In this document: positions 47,801-56,173 of the stretch, in pieces
Numbering within the stretch: the first letter of the stretch is position 1
Layout: the number at the start of each line of letters is the position of its first letter
Assembly: GCA_947486785.1 (NCBI GenBank)
Contig: CANKUU010000002.1
Span: 1-64,000 of the forward strand
Source: an uncultured Flavobacteriaceae bacterium
GTDB taxonomy: Bacteria; Bacteroidota; Bacteroidia; Flavobacteriales; Flavobacteriaceae
DNA: 64,000 nucleotides
Reading direction: 5' to 3'
Program-made: the position numbers and the translations under genes
The notes under the pieces: model-generated
The model's database searches: none
Told to the model about the DNA's origin: nothing
The model's input: the letters and a program-made list of their open reading frames with translations, nothing else

Positions 47801-47951
47801 CAAAGGTGCAATAGAACGATGGCAAGACCTGCAAAAAGATTGGCAGGTGTATCATAAAGAGAAACAAAGTATTATAGACCTTGAAATGAAAGAATTTAAT
47901 AGCCTTTATAGAAGTCTTAATCTTCCTGCTGTGTTAGTACCCAAAAAATGA
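44802..47951 (+). CDS. Large exported VPS10/BNR-repeat protein
   Basis: A 1049-residue exported protein with a signal peptide (LLLLLLIFPLSSPSQ). The first 750 residues form two beta-propeller-like blocks of BNR/sortilin-type repeats, visible as GIWKTTDAGITWKN, GVYKSTDAGKSWK, GIYRSMDGGENWE, GLYKSTDGGSTWKK and later VFKTTDEGQSWQ. After a beta-sandwich region (about 750-890) a charged helical coiled-coil-like segment (about 895-1035) ends the protein. Such proteins are often called glycosyl hydrolases, but no glycosidase site is evident. The stop overlaps the next start (ATGA at 47948-47951). Confidence 0.85.
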   Translation: MKNASLLLLLLLIFPLSSPSQVRKKKKRPTTVNVQDSLFHELKWRNIGPFRGGRSVTSTGVVGDPLTYYMGSVGGGIWKTTDAGITWKNCSDGYLKTGTVGSITVAESNPNIVIAGMGEHAARGVMTSMGDGVYKSTDAGKSWKHIGLDKTRHISDVIIHPTKPNIIYVAAQGAQYAATSERGIYRSMDGGENWEKVLFVNTQTGAADLSMDMKNPSILYAAMWQHRRYPWVMESGGKDSGLYKSTDGGSTWKKMTEGLPKDFGKAGISVSRANNDVVYAVIEAEGTKAGVYKSTDAGKKWKQVNKDRINITRSWYYMEIFADTQNENTVYVANAPLTKSIDGGKNFSVLPTPHGDNHHLWINPYNNQQMINSNDGGANVSLNGGLSWSSQKNQNTAQFYRVITDNLVPYHIYGGQQDNSTVAIASRTNDAGIDWKDWHAVAGGESAFLAFDPNDPSIIYGGTYQGNLEKWNATTRESKSIKQYPELGLSIAPKDTKYRYNWNAPTLTSPHNRSVVYHAGNVVFKTTDEGQSWQVISNDLTKNEKEKHGPGGTPYTNEAAGGENYNTISYMTASPHEKGVLWVGTDDGLLHVTKNEGKNWNNVTPPNIPDGIINSIEVSPHDAATAYVVIMRYKSMDLRSYIFKTSNYGQTWTKIVDGITGEHTFTRVVREDPKRKGLLYAGTETGLFISFNDGEHWQPFQLNLPVVPINDLVFQDNDLVAATAGRSFWILDDVTAIQNYNSSNENLKLFQPKDTYLIVGGYSKKPKSGLGQNPKSGVTFDYYLDKNADSLNLKLEVFKENELIRTYTNKKDKDFKSWPGGPSKREVLPSKKGYHRFTWNFKRENLPAIDRVFIFGGDSGSKVGPGTYTLKLSLEEQQAETQVRVLPNPKIKASIEDYENQQTMLTAIEAHLKSIHTSVNQMRSAKSQLETYAKLLKDNTNAKNLLDKGDALIKRIVSWEENLIQSKQKTFQDVINYNNKLNAQLIHLKGYIDAAEPQLTKGAIERWQDLQKDWQVYHKEKQSIIDLEMKEFNSLYRSLNLPAVLVPKK

Positions 47952-48508
47952 TCGTAGATCAAGAATTTAAAGGAAAAAACTATATCAGCAGTCCTCTTGC
48001 TAAAGCAACTTATGAAGAGTGTAGGTTTGAGCAATGTACTTTTGAAAATGCTTACCTCGACAATCAAAACTTTGTATCCTGTGAATTTGTAGAATGTAAT
48101 CTTAGTAACTCAAATATAAAGCATACTATTTTTAACGAGGTTCATTTTTTAAATTGCAAATTGGTGGGTTTACGATTTGAACATTGCAATGATTTTTTAA
48201 TGAATTTGAAATTTGAAGACTGTATTTTAAACCTATCGTCTTTCTATGGCCTACAATTAAACACACAACAATTTATCAATTGCTCATTGATAGAAGTTGA
48301 TTTTTCTGAAGCCAAACTACAAAATGCAAATTTTAAAGGAAGTACTTTACAAAGGGCTATTTTTAATAGAACACAACTACAAAAAGCAGATTTTAGCAAA
48401 GCTGAAAATTTTTCTATCGACCCTGAGATAAATGATATTAAAAAGGCTAAATTTTCACATGATAATATTATTGGTTTATTAAACAAACATAAAATCGTTG
48501 TTGAATAA
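47948..48508 (+). CDS. Pentapeptide-repeat protein
   Basis: A 186-residue protein made of about 25 pentapeptide repeats of the A(D/N)LxX type (YEECRFEQCTFENAYLDN, LQNANFKGSTLQ, RTQLQKADFSKAENF), which fold into a right-handed square beta-helix. Qnr-like members mimic DNA and protect gyrase, but most have unknown roles. There is no signal peptide. It is translationally coupled to the exported VPS10-like gene, an odd pairing of an exported and a cytosolic protein. Confidence 0.88.
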   Translation: MIVDQEFKGKNYISSPLAKATYEECRFEQCTFENAYLDNQNFVSCEFVECNLSNSNIKHTIFNEVHFLNCKLVGLRFEHCNDFLMNLKFEDCILNLSSFYGLQLNTQQFINCSLIEVDFSEAKLQNANFKGSTLQRAIFNRTQLQKADFSKAENFSIDPEINDIKKAKFSHDNIIGLLNKHKIVVE

Positions 48509-48780
48509 TGCCGATTTTAGCAGATGAACCAAGCCCAGTAAACATTTTAATACACTTCCGAATCATAAAGGTGCCCATTTACAAACCTATTTAATGCAAA
48601 CTCTTAAACAACTATTCATACCAAAATTACCCCTAAATAAATCTAAGTAGTTAAAGGGCAGTTGTCTTGCCTTAAATAGCTAAAACCTGTAAGCACTAGC
48701 CATCCATTTAAAAGCTAGCACAAAATCAAAACGTTTACAAACGGAAAAATTAGTATCTTGTAATCCTCAATTGCATTCCA

Positions 48781-49269
48781 ATGAAGTCTATAACCCTACT
48801 ACTTATTTTGGCAACGAACTACTGCTTTTGTCAAAACACTATGGCGTTTAAAGATGGAGATTCATTTGCGAAAGCCGACCTAAGTGAAATTGCATGGATG
48901 GAGGGGCATTGGAGAGGAGAAGCTTTTGGCGGAATCACTGAAGAAATATGGAGTCCTCCGCTTGGCGGATCAATGCTATTTTCTTTTAAACTTGTTATTA
49001 ACGGTAAAGTAAATTTTTATGAGGTAGGTCATATTCGCCAAATAAAAGAAAGTTTGGTTTTTGAACTTAAGCACTTTAACCCCGACTTAAAAGCTTGGGA
49101 AGAAAAAGACGAAGTGCAAAGCTTTAAACTACTTAAAGTAGCGGATAATCGATTCTATTTTGATGGCTTTACCTTCGAAAAAATAAGTGAGAATGAGGTA
49201 AATATCTATGGGCGCATTACAGAAAATGGCACCGAAGTAGAAGAAATCTTTAATTTTAAAAGACAATAG
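48781..49269 (+). CDS. Exported DUF6265-like protein
   Basis: A 162-residue protein with a signal peptide (ITLLLILATNYCFCQ) and a compact beta-barrel-like domain (WMEGHWRGEAFGGITEEIW, GSMLFSFKLV, LVFELKHFNPDLKAWEEKD). The WxxGxW start and strand pattern match the DUF6265 family, small lipocalin-like exported proteins of unknown role. A TATCTTG sequence near 48755 may be the -7 box. It is one base from the next gene. Confidence 0.75.
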   Translation: MKSITLLLILATNYCFCQNTMAFKDGDSFAKADLSEIAWMEGHWRGEAFGGITEEIWSPPLGGSMLFSFKLVINGKVNFYEVGHIRQIKESLVFELKHFNPDLKAWEEKDEVQSFKLLKVADNRFYFDGFTFEKISENEVNIYGRITENGTEVEEIFNFKRQ

Positions 49270-49270
49270 T

Positions 49271-49621
49271 TTGAAAAAATTATGCCAAGAATGCAATGCA
49301 GAGCTTATAGGACGATCAGATAAAAAGTTTTGTTCTGATGGGTGTAGAAATACGTTTCATAATAAAGTAAACCCAGCCACTAAAAATCTTATTCGAAATA
49401 TAAACAACAGATTACGCAAAAATTATCGCGTTTTAGACAGTTATAACCTTAAAAACGGCAAAACAAAAACTACAAAGACGCGTTTACTAAATAAAAACTT
49501 TGATTTCAATTTTATAACAAACCTTTATACCACTAAAAAAGGAACTACCTATTATTTTGTGTACGATTTAGGTTACCTACCTTTGGATAATGATTTTTAT
49601 ATGATAGTAAAAAGAGAATAG
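49271..49621 (+). CDS. Small zinc-ribbon protein
   Basis: A 116-residue protein with an N-terminal zinc ribbon, CQEC...FCSDGC, where four cysteines are placed as in DUF2116-like or YacG-like fingers (residues about 5-26). The remaining basic region (NLIRNINNRLRKNYRVL) and a beta-rich end could bind nucleic acid or protein. The start is TTG, one base after the previous stop; no ATG is available. Function unknown. Confidence 0.7.
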   Translation: MKKLCQECNAELIGRSDKKFCSDGCRNTFHNKVNPATKNLIRNINNRLRKNYRVLDSYNLKNGKTKTTKTRLLNKNFDFNFITNLYTTKKGTTYYFVYDLGYLPLDNDFYMIVKRE

Positions 49622-49630
49622 CACCAATTT

Positions 49631-50653
49631 ATGCAACACCATTTTACTCTATTTTTTTTAATTTTCTCACTTTCTTTATCGGCTCAACATACTTCAGTAA
49701 GCTCTAAAGATTTCAACAATGATGGCATTGAAGATTTGTTAAAATGCACCTTTAAGCTTGGAGATGCTTATGGTGGGGCAAGCTGTGATCTCTTAGATGG
49801 TAAAACTAAAAAGAAGTTTACCCTTTCTAATTACGGTTGTTATTGTGCGATTAAAAAATGGGTATATGTTGACCCTGAATTGCGTAAAAAAGAGAATGAA
49901 TATTTCTTATACACCTTAAAAAACGAAATTTTACCCGAATTTAAATCTTTTCCAGACCAATCATTAAACTGGATTATGCAAAGCGGCCTAAACACCTCAG
50001 TTCTTAAAGATAATACCTATTTCGACCTTTATTTTAATCCAAAAACTAATTGGAGAACGGGCGAGCCAGAGCGGCCATTTAACTACACCATAGTCGTAAA
50101 TGCAAAAACATTATCTAAAATTTCGCCCAAAGAGAAAGAGCTTACGAGCAAAATTAGAGATTTAAACGAGAGAGACTTTTTGGTATATTATGGCAACACG
50201 CATTTTTCTACTGAAAATGAAGCGCTAAAAGACTTCGTTTCGGTAGCCAAAAACCAAAACTATGAACTTTTAAAAACTGCCCACGGGGTCGTGATAAAAA
50301 AACAAAACACCTTTAAATGGTTATTTGTAACCGACAATGCGGTCGCTGATTCTCTTAAAAATCTCAGGTGGCCCTCGATACAAGAAGTAATTTTACACGA
50401 TACACTCGTAATTGTGAAGCAAAATTTAGCGGCTAGCCACAAATTTCACGTTTATGCTATAGCTATCGAAAGCGGTGTTGTTGCTCGCTTGAAAATTGAC
50501 TCAAATATATTTGAAGCAACTAACGATGAAAAAGCAAAAGAACCTTTTACGATCAAAAATAATACGATAGTGATAGGCGAAAAAGGAAATCAAATGAAAT
50601 TTCCTTTAGAAAAAATCAAAAAAGAGCTCGATTTAATTGCTAAAGGAAAGTAA
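49631..50653 (+). CDS. Exported protein of unknown function with a calcium-type loop
   Basis: A 340-residue protein with a signal peptide (FTLFFLIFSLSLSAQ). Residues about 27-37 read DFNNDGIEDLL, the dockerin/FG-GAP type calcium loop. Apart from this I do not recognise a family. The rest is mixed alpha/beta with two cysteine pairs near residues 42-90. It ends 22 bases before the convergent CBS gene. It follows the zinc-ribbon gene by nine bases, so the three genes from 48781 may form one transcript. Confidence 0.6.
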   Translation: MQHHFTLFFLIFSLSLSAQHTSVSSKDFNNDGIEDLLKCTFKLGDAYGGASCDLLDGKTKKKFTLSNYGCYCAIKKWVYVDPELRKKENEYFLYTLKNEILPEFKSFPDQSLNWIMQSGLNTSVLKDNTYFDLYFNPKTNWRTGEPERPFNYTIVVNAKTLSKISPKEKELTSKIRDLNERDFLVYYGNTHFSTENEALKDFVSVAKNQNYELLKTAHGVVIKKQNTFKWLFVTDNAVADSLKNLRWPSIQEVILHDTLVIVKQNLAASHKFHVYAIAIESGVVARLKIDSNIFEATNDEKAKEPFTIKNNTIVIGEKGNQMKFPLEKIKKELDLIAKGK

Positions 50654-50675
50654 AATCACAAATGAATTAAAAAGA

Positions 50676-51146
50676 CTATTTCCAGTTGGCACCACTTAGT
50701 TTTAGCGCTGCAACAACAATATCTTTTCGACTTATCTGCCCCACTAACAGACCATCTTTCATCACCGGAAGCCTTCTTCGATTATTCTTATGAAAAACAC
50801 CTGCTACATCAAAGATGCTCATTTCATGGGAAATAGTTTCGACATCCTTTGTCATATATTTCTCTACACTCTTATCTAATATAGGCTGGTTAAAATAGCG
50901 GCTCTCCGAAATTTGCTTCATACAATCTGCCTCAGAAATAATACCCACTAAAAAACCGTTGTCATCAAGCACAGGCCCCCCAGAAATATTATATTTTGCA
51001 AACTGCTCCATCACCTCTAAAATCGATTGTTTAGGGTTAAAGGTGATCAATTTTTTAGTCATATAATCAGTCACCAAAATTGGCGCTTCATTTTCTTTTT
51101 TTACTTCATCTTTTACACGTCTTCCTTGAAAGCTTTTAATTCCCAT
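50676..51146 (-). CDS. CBS-domain pair protein
   Basis: A 156-residue protein consisting of two CBS domains (VTDYMTKKLITFNPKQSI and KYMTKDVETISHEMSI), which usually bind adenine nucleotides and switch the state of a partner. It stands alone with no fused enzyme. A TAACTTTA sequence (one base off -7 consensus, minus strand) lies at 51173-51180. The 22-base gap to the convergent gene contains no terminator-like hairpin. Confidence 0.88.
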   Translation of the reverse strand: MGIKSFQGRRVKDEVKKENEAPILVTDYMTKKLITFNPKQSILEVMEQFAKYNISGGPVLDDNGFLVGIISEADCMKQISESRYFNQPILDKSVEKYMTKDVETISHEMSIFDVAGVFHKNNRRRLPVMKDGLLVGQISRKDIVVAALKLSGANWK

Positions 51147-51464
51147 ACTAGTTTGGTTTTTTGGTTAATTCTTAAAGTTACGAAAAAAAAATGATTGTTT
51201 TTTTTAACTATTCAACAGTAGCACAGGTTTTTAGATACATTTTGAGTATGCGATATCAAGATTTTATTCTCAAGTTATTTCATAGACTCAAAAGTTTTTC
51301 TGTACCGTATTTTGGCCTCTATTAATTATAGCGGCGTTTTAAGAAAAAAATACTGGTTTTTGTAAATTTCTGCTTTTCAAATAAAATAGACTTAAGCGCA
51401 TTTGAAATACGATAACAAACAACCAATTATAGTTTTTATATCTTTAAAAATTAGAATCATCAAA
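51147..51464. other. Gene-free stretch between CBS and peptidase genes
   Basis: About 318 bases. It holds a possible -7 box for the CBS gene (51173-51180, minus strand) and one for the peptidase, TATCTTTA at 51439-51446, 18 bases before the ATG. Nothing else is recognised. Confidence 0.4.
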
Positions 51465-53747
51465 ATGAAAAAAGCGACCTCAGTACTTACCCTTTTTCTA
51501 ATACTATTTGCTATGTATTGGAGTTTTCACTCGGCAATACCCAGTTATTCGAGCGATTTAACTGAGAACGAAAACAATTTTTCTACAGATAGAGCACTAG
51601 TTCATGTAAAAAATATAGCGCAAAAACCACACGCTGTTGGTTTTAAAGCACACCAAGAAGTACGCAACTATATTGTGAAAGAACTTCAAAACCTAGGCTT
51701 AGAGACTAGCTTACAAGAAGGATACACCGCAGGTGATTGGGGTAACCTAAGTAAAGCGATTAATATTTTGGCTAGAATAAAAGGTTCTGAACAAGGCAAA
51801 GCACTACTGCTATTATCACATTATGATAGCAACCCACATTCTTCGTTTGGAGCAAGTGATGCTGGTAGCGGGGTGGCGACGATTTTAGAGGGCGTTCGGA
51901 CCTTTCTATCGCAAAACAAGCTGCCGAAGAACGATATTATTATCTTACTTTCAGACGCAGAAGAACTAGGACTAAATGGCGCAGATCTTTTTGTTAATGA
52001 GCATCCTTGGATAAAAGATGTTGGATTAGTTTTAAATTTTGAAGCCCGTGGTAGTGGTGGGCCAAGTTATATGCTTATTGAAACCAATCGAGGTAATACC
52101 AAACTTATAGAAGAATTTACTAAGGCAAATCCAAAATATCCTGTTGCCAATTCATTAGCTTACAGCATCTACAAAATGTTACCTAACGATACTGATTTAA
52201 CCGTTTTTAGAGAAGATGGTGATATTGAAGGGTTTAATTTCGCTTTTATTGATGATCATTACGATTACCACACCGCCCTAGATACCTACGAGCGATTAGA
52301 TAAAAAAACGCTTGCGCATCAAGGCAGTTATTTAATGCCTTTATTAGCTCATTTTAGTACGTCTGACCTCAGTAATTTAAAAAGCTTAAACGATTCTGTT
52401 TATTTTAATATTCCTTTTTTCAACTTAATCTCATACCCCTTTGAGTGGATTTGGATTATGTATGGCCTAGCGATATTATGCTTCGTTGTACTTCTAGCGC
52501 ACGGTTTTCAAAAAAAAGTAGTACACCTAAAAGAAATTGGTAAAGGCTTTTTACCACTACTAATCGCATTAGCAATTAATGGTGTCATTGGTTTTTACAG
52601 CTGGCCTGTACTAAAATGGGGGTACCCTCAATACAAAGACATCCTGCAAGGTTTCACCTATAACGGTCACACCTATATTTTAGGTTTCGCAATACTTTCA
52701 TTTGCTATTTGCTTTTGGATCTATCATAAGTTTAGAAAAATAGCTACTGCAAACCTATTGGTAGCACCCATATTTTTATGGTTGCTCTTATGCGCATTAG
52801 TTAGTGCTTACCTGCCAGGCGCTAGCTTCTTTATTATTCCTGTTTTTGGAATTTTAATTGCTCTTCTTGTCACTATAAATCAAAAACACCCCAACCCATT
52901 TTTATTACTATTTTTAGCCCTACCAGCTATTTTTATTTTTACTCCTTTTTTAAAAATGTTTCCGGTTGGCCTTGGCCTTAAAATGCTAATAGCTACTACA
53001 CTATTAGCTACATTAACATTTGTACTTCTATTACCTATTCTAAGCAGTTATAGCAGAAAAAACAAATGGGCATATTTAGGTTTTATACTTTTCATAGGAT
53101 GTATGATTTCTGCTCATTTAAATGCTAAATTCACCAAGGAAAACCCTAAACCTACAAGCCTCGTTTATTTGTATAATAGTGATACTAAAAAAGCATTTTG
53201 GGCGAGTTATGAAAATGAACTTTCTAGTTGGACGAAGCAGTTTTTCAACTCAAACACTATAGTGGCAAAAGAGAATTTTAGCAATACGCTTACGAGTAAA
53301 TATGCAACTAATTTTACCTTTATTGCAGCCACTGCACCAAAAAATATAGCAGATATTTCGATAGAAAAAACAAAAGATACCATTATCGGATCGAGTAGAA
53401 TTTTAAATATATGTATTAGCCCAAAACGTAAAGTAAATCGTCTTGAAATATTTACCAAAAACACTTTAGAAAAGGCATCTATTAACTCGATTAAGCTGTC
53501 GCCCTATTATTTAAAAAATCGTAAACGCAATAAATTAGCTACTCATTTTATTAGCAACAACGACTATACTGAATTAGAAATACAAATACCAAAAGACGAT
53601 ATTTTAGAATTATCCTTGTATGAGGCATCAAATGATTTACTTACTCATGATGCATTTGATATTAAAGCAAGGCCAGAACATCACATACCTATGCCTTTTG
53701 TACTTAATGATGCTATCATTGTAACTAAAACAATTCGCTTTGACTAA
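51465..53747 (+). CDS. M28-family metallopeptidase with a membrane domain
   Basis: About 760 residues from the ATG at 51465; a TTG 21 codons upstream also keeps the frame but would lie before the likely -7 box. The N-terminal transmembrane anchor is followed by an M28 peptidase domain with zinc ligands in SHYDSNPHS, GASDAGSG, SDAEELGLNG and the later DDHYDYHTALD. About eight membrane helices fill roughly 325-560, then a C-terminal soluble domain. The layout resembles the ERMP1/Pff1-type aminopeptidases. It overlaps the next gene by eight bases. Confidence 0.88.
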   Translation: MKKATSVLTLFLILFAMYWSFHSAIPSYSSDLTENENNFSTDRALVHVKNIAQKPHAVGFKAHQEVRNYIVKELQNLGLETSLQEGYTAGDWGNLSKAINILARIKGSEQGKALLLLSHYDSNPHSSFGASDAGSGVATILEGVRTFLSQNKLPKNDIIILLSDAEELGLNGADLFVNEHPWIKDVGLVLNFEARGSGGPSYMLIETNRGNTKLIEEFTKANPKYPVANSLAYSIYKMLPNDTDLTVFREDGDIEGFNFAFIDDHYDYHTALDTYERLDKKTLAHQGSYLMPLLAHFSTSDLSNLKSLNDSVYFNIPFFNLISYPFEWIWIMYGLAILCFVVLLAHGFQKKVVHLKEIGKGFLPLLIALAINGVIGFYSWPVLKWGYPQYKDILQGFTYNGHTYILGFAILSFAICFWIYHKFRKIATANLLVAPIFLWLLLCALVSAYLPGASFFIIPVFGILIALLVTINQKHPNPFLLLFLALPAIFIFTPFLKMFPVGLGLKMLIATTLLATLTFVLLLPILSSYSRKNKWAYLGFILFIGCMISAHLNAKFTKENPKPTSLVYLYNSDTKKAFWASYENELSSWTKQFFNSNTIVAKENFSNTLTSKYATNFTFIAATAPKNIADISIEKTKDTIIGSSRILNICISPKRKVNRLEIFTKNTLEKASINSIKLSPYYLKNRKRNKLATHFISNNDYTELEIQIPKDDILELSLYEASNDLLTHDAFDIKARPEHHIPMPFVLNDAIIVTKTIRFD

Positions 53748-54564
53748 GACTATTGGTATTATGGGTTGTGGTTGGTTTGGGCTTCCATTAGCCATTGCGT
53801 TGATTAAAAAGGGCTACCAAGTGTATGGTACTACTACATCATTTGCAAAGATTAAAACCTTACAAAAGGAAGGCATCAAGCCTTATGTAATATCTTGTAC
53901 TGAAAATGAGATTATAGGCGATATTTCATCTTTTTTAGAGTCTATTGATGTACTTGTAGTTAATATACCCCCTAAATTGCGTGGTAATTCTAACGAAAAT
54001 TACGAACACAAAATGCGACTACTACATCAAAAAATAGTAGACTCTAGCCTACAGAAGCTTATTTTTATTAGCAGCACATCAGTTTATGGTGATCATATCG
54101 GAGATGTTACCGAGACAACACTACCAAAACCATCAACTTCATCTGGTAAACAGCTTTTGGCCGCAGAAAAAATTTATAAGAACGACTCGTATTTAAAAAC
54201 AACAATAGTTCGGTTTGGTGGCTTAGTTGGCGAAAACCGAAATCCTGTTACGGTACTTTCAGGAAAAAAAGACTTAGCAAATGGCCACCATCCTATAAAT
54301 CTAATTCATCTAGATGACTGCATACGAATTATTAGTGCAATTTTAAAAAATGCATGGTGGAACGAAACCTTCAATGGCGTATACCCTAAGTATTGCTCCA
54401 AGAAAGATTATTATACCAGAGAAGCACGTAAAAGGGGACTACCTGTACCTATATATAAAACTGATGCGCGTGTCGCAGGAAAAAAAATACATTCAGAGGT
54501 ACTTTTAAATGTTAAAGGCTTTAAATTTCTTACAACAACTTTCTATACCTACACCACAAAATAA
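53740..54564 (+). CDS. NAD-dependent epimerase/dehydratase-type SDR (YeeZ-like)
   Basis: A 274-residue extended short-chain dehydrogenase-like protein. The Rossmann motif is unusual: GIMGCGWFGLPLA rather than GxxGxxG, as in the YeeZ-like atypical SDR group. SSTSVYGDH and PSTSSGKQLLAAEK supply the Ser region; the usual Tyr-x3-Lys is not clean. Substrate unknown. The start is TTG inside the end of the peptidase gene, an eight-base overlap that suggests coupling. Confidence 0.78.
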   Translation: MTKTIGIMGCGWFGLPLAIALIKKGYQVYGTTTSFAKIKTLQKEGIKPYVISCTENEIIGDISSFLESIDVLVVNIPPKLRGNSNENYEHKMRLLHQKIVDSSLQKLIFISSTSVYGDHIGDVTETTLPKPSTSSGKQLLAAEKIYKNDSYLKTTIVRFGGLVGENRNPVTVLSGKKDLANGHHPINLIHLDDCIRIISAILKNAWWNETFNGVYPKYCSKKDYYTREARKRGLPVPIYKTDARVAGKKIHSEVLLNVKGFKFLTTTFYTYTTK

Positions 54565-54628
54565 CAGTACTACACAACAGAGTGAGTAAATACATGTTAA
54601 AAAAAACTGTATTTCATCGATTATCTTG

Positions 54629-54636
54629 TATCTTTG
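54629..54636 (+). promoter_or_regulatory. -7 box for the 124-residue unknown gene
   Basis: TATCTTTG is a perfect match 24 bases before the ATG at 54661. The upstream -33 region has only a CTG. Confidence 0.5.
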
Positions 54637-54660
54637 TAGGAAAAATAAAATAAAAAAGCC

Positions 54661-55035
54661 ATGGAAAATTCAAATTTATTAAAAGTAAAACTGATTGAAA
54701 TGGAAAACCTGATTGTAGAAAGTTGTATGCAACAAGAAAATATTAGCGATTACAGCCCTATACATCAATCAGTTATACAAAACCATTATAACGCCACCGA
54801 CGTAGCTATAGATTATCACCGAAGACGTGTTGTGCTATCTCTTGTAGTTGACGATGCCAATTACGATTACAACAAATTAAATACGAATATTCCTACATTA
54901 CATGTAAACCTTCGTTATAGAAATTTAGAAACATTTTTAAAATCTTGTCTTGATACGGATACCAAAAGTCTTTTGTTTTATGCTAATTTACTCCGCTCTA
55001 ACACGATAAAGTCAAGATCGTTAATGACCGCATAA
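54661..55035 (+). CDS. Small cytosolic protein of unknown function
   Basis: A 124-residue soluble protein with no signal peptide that I do not recognise. The N-terminal 30 residues are helical and acidic (LKVKLIEMENLIVES), the centre is beta-rich (YHRRRVVLSLVVDDANYD) and the C-terminal part helical and basic. It forms a single-gene unit, with a perfect -7 box upstream and a strong terminator downstream, which suggests a well-expressed and independently controlled gene. Confidence 0.7.
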   Translation: MENSNLLKVKLIEMENLIVESCMQQENISDYSPIHQSVIQNHYNATDVAIDYHRRRVVLSLVVDDANYDYNKLNTNIPTLHVNLRYRNLETFLKSCLDTDTKSLLFYANLLRSNTIKSRSLMTA

Positions 55036-55050
55036 AAAATGTTGCTATGA

Positions 55051-55086
55051 AAAAAAAAGACACCCAAAAAAGGTGTCTTTTTTTTT
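55051..55086 (+). terminator. Strong intrinsic terminator
   Basis: GACACC pairs with GGTGTC around a CAAAAAA loop, extended by an A run pairing with nine T. It is 15 bases after the stop of the small unknown gene. Confidence 0.9.
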
Positions 55087-55374
55087 GTGCCTAAAACCTT
55101 AGCAATAAGATCTACTTTATACTACCTGTAACAGAAAACATCTAAAAGGAAACCTATGCCTTAAGCTAACACTACTTTCCGATACTCGCATAGCTATAAA
55201 AACTACTAGCTAGGTATTATAATTTTACCTCCTTATGATACCTTTTTACAAAGTAACCCAACCCTAGGTAAAATACAATTTTAAATACTTCATACACTAA
55301 ACAGCTGCTATATTTGATTACTATTTTGCGGAGTTTTAAAGATTTAATTAACAAAATCCTATGAATAAATTTTA
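55087..55374. other. Gene-free stretch
   Basis: Part of the 372-base gap between the small unknown gene and the repeat protein gene at 55408. Both strands were read; no gene, repeat or RNA signature is recognised apart from the flanking terminator and -7 box. Confidence 0.4.
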
Positions 55375-55382
55375 TAATTTTG
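55375..55382 (+). promoter_or_regulatory. -7 box for the TPR-like gene
   Basis: TAATTTTG is a perfect TAnnTTTG match 25 bases before the ATG at 55408. Confidence 0.45.
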
Positions 55383-55407
55383 CGCCTTATTCTAAAAAAT
55401 AAATAAA

Positions 55408-56109
55408 ATGAAAAATGCTGCTCTTGTGTTGGTACTTGCTTTAAGCTTTATGACTAATGCACAAACCAAATCAGAATTGCTGACGCATTATGAAGATTTT
55501 TACAAAGAAATGCGCCTTCAAGGAGATGTGACGGGCATAATTAATGCAATGACCCATTTGAATGTGCTTTCTCCATCAAAAGAACGCAAAGATACTTTAG
55601 CCTTTATATACGCCAATAACAATGAGCATTTACAAGCCTTAAATACTATTGGTATTGAAAAAAATGAAGGTGATTCAGATCTTGCGGTTCAAGTAAAAGC
55701 AATTTCTTTAAAGGCGCTTAGCCAACCTAAACGAGCTATAGAACAATTTGAAATTTTATTTAAAAGAAACCCAAGCTCATATATTGCATATGAATTGGCC
55801 GACCTAAAAATTCAAACAGGCGATGTCACGGGGGCAGATACCCATATTACATACGGCATTGAAAATGTTAAAGATGATATGAAATATGCCTTTTATGAAC
55901 GACAACAACCCTATGAGGCCTCATTAAAAGCAGCTTTTTTTCACCTTAAAGCCTTAGTTGCGTTTAATCAAGACAAAAATAATATTGACGGGGCTATTGA
56001 ATTAATTGATCAAGCACTAGCTATAGACCCCAACTTTAACTTGGCTAGTTTAAGCAAGCAAGCATTAACAGCTAGAAAAGAAGGTGCTACTGCCGACACT
56101 AAAAAGTAA
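55408..56109 (+). CDS. Exported TPR-like protein
   Basis: A 233-residue protein with a signal peptide (ALVLVLALSFMTNAQ) and helical repeats of the TPR type (QPKRAIEQFEILFKRNPSS, DGAIELIDQALAIDPNF). It probably works as a periplasmic binding scaffold. No enzyme motif is present. It forms a single-gene unit with its own -7 box and a terminator shared with the convergent lipoprotein gene. Confidence 0.75.
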   Translation: MKNAALVLVLALSFMTNAQTKSELLTHYEDFYKEMRLQGDVTGIINAMTHLNVLSPSKERKDTLAFIYANNNEHLQALNTIGIEKNEGDSDLAVQVKAISLKALSQPKRAIEQFEILFKRNPSSYIAYELADLKIQTGDVTGADTHITYGIENVKDDMKYAFYERQQPYEASLKAAFFHLKALVAFNQDKNNIDGAIELIDQALAIDPNFNLASLSKQALTARKEGATADTKK

Positions 56110-56125
56110 TACCTAAGATAAAATC

Positions 56126-56157
56126 AAAAAAAAGTGGGTTAGTGCCCACTTTTTTTG
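56126..56157. terminator. Bidirectional terminator
   Basis: AAAGTGGG pairs with CCCACTTT around a TTAGTG loop, with A and T runs on both sides, between two convergent genes. Confidence 0.88.
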
Positions 56158-56173
56158 TGCTAAATTTTTAAAA

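Noticed and set aside
51402-51464. Upstream TTG start of the M28 peptidase
   Set aside because: It adds 21 residues before the membrane anchor and lies upstream of the likely -7 box.
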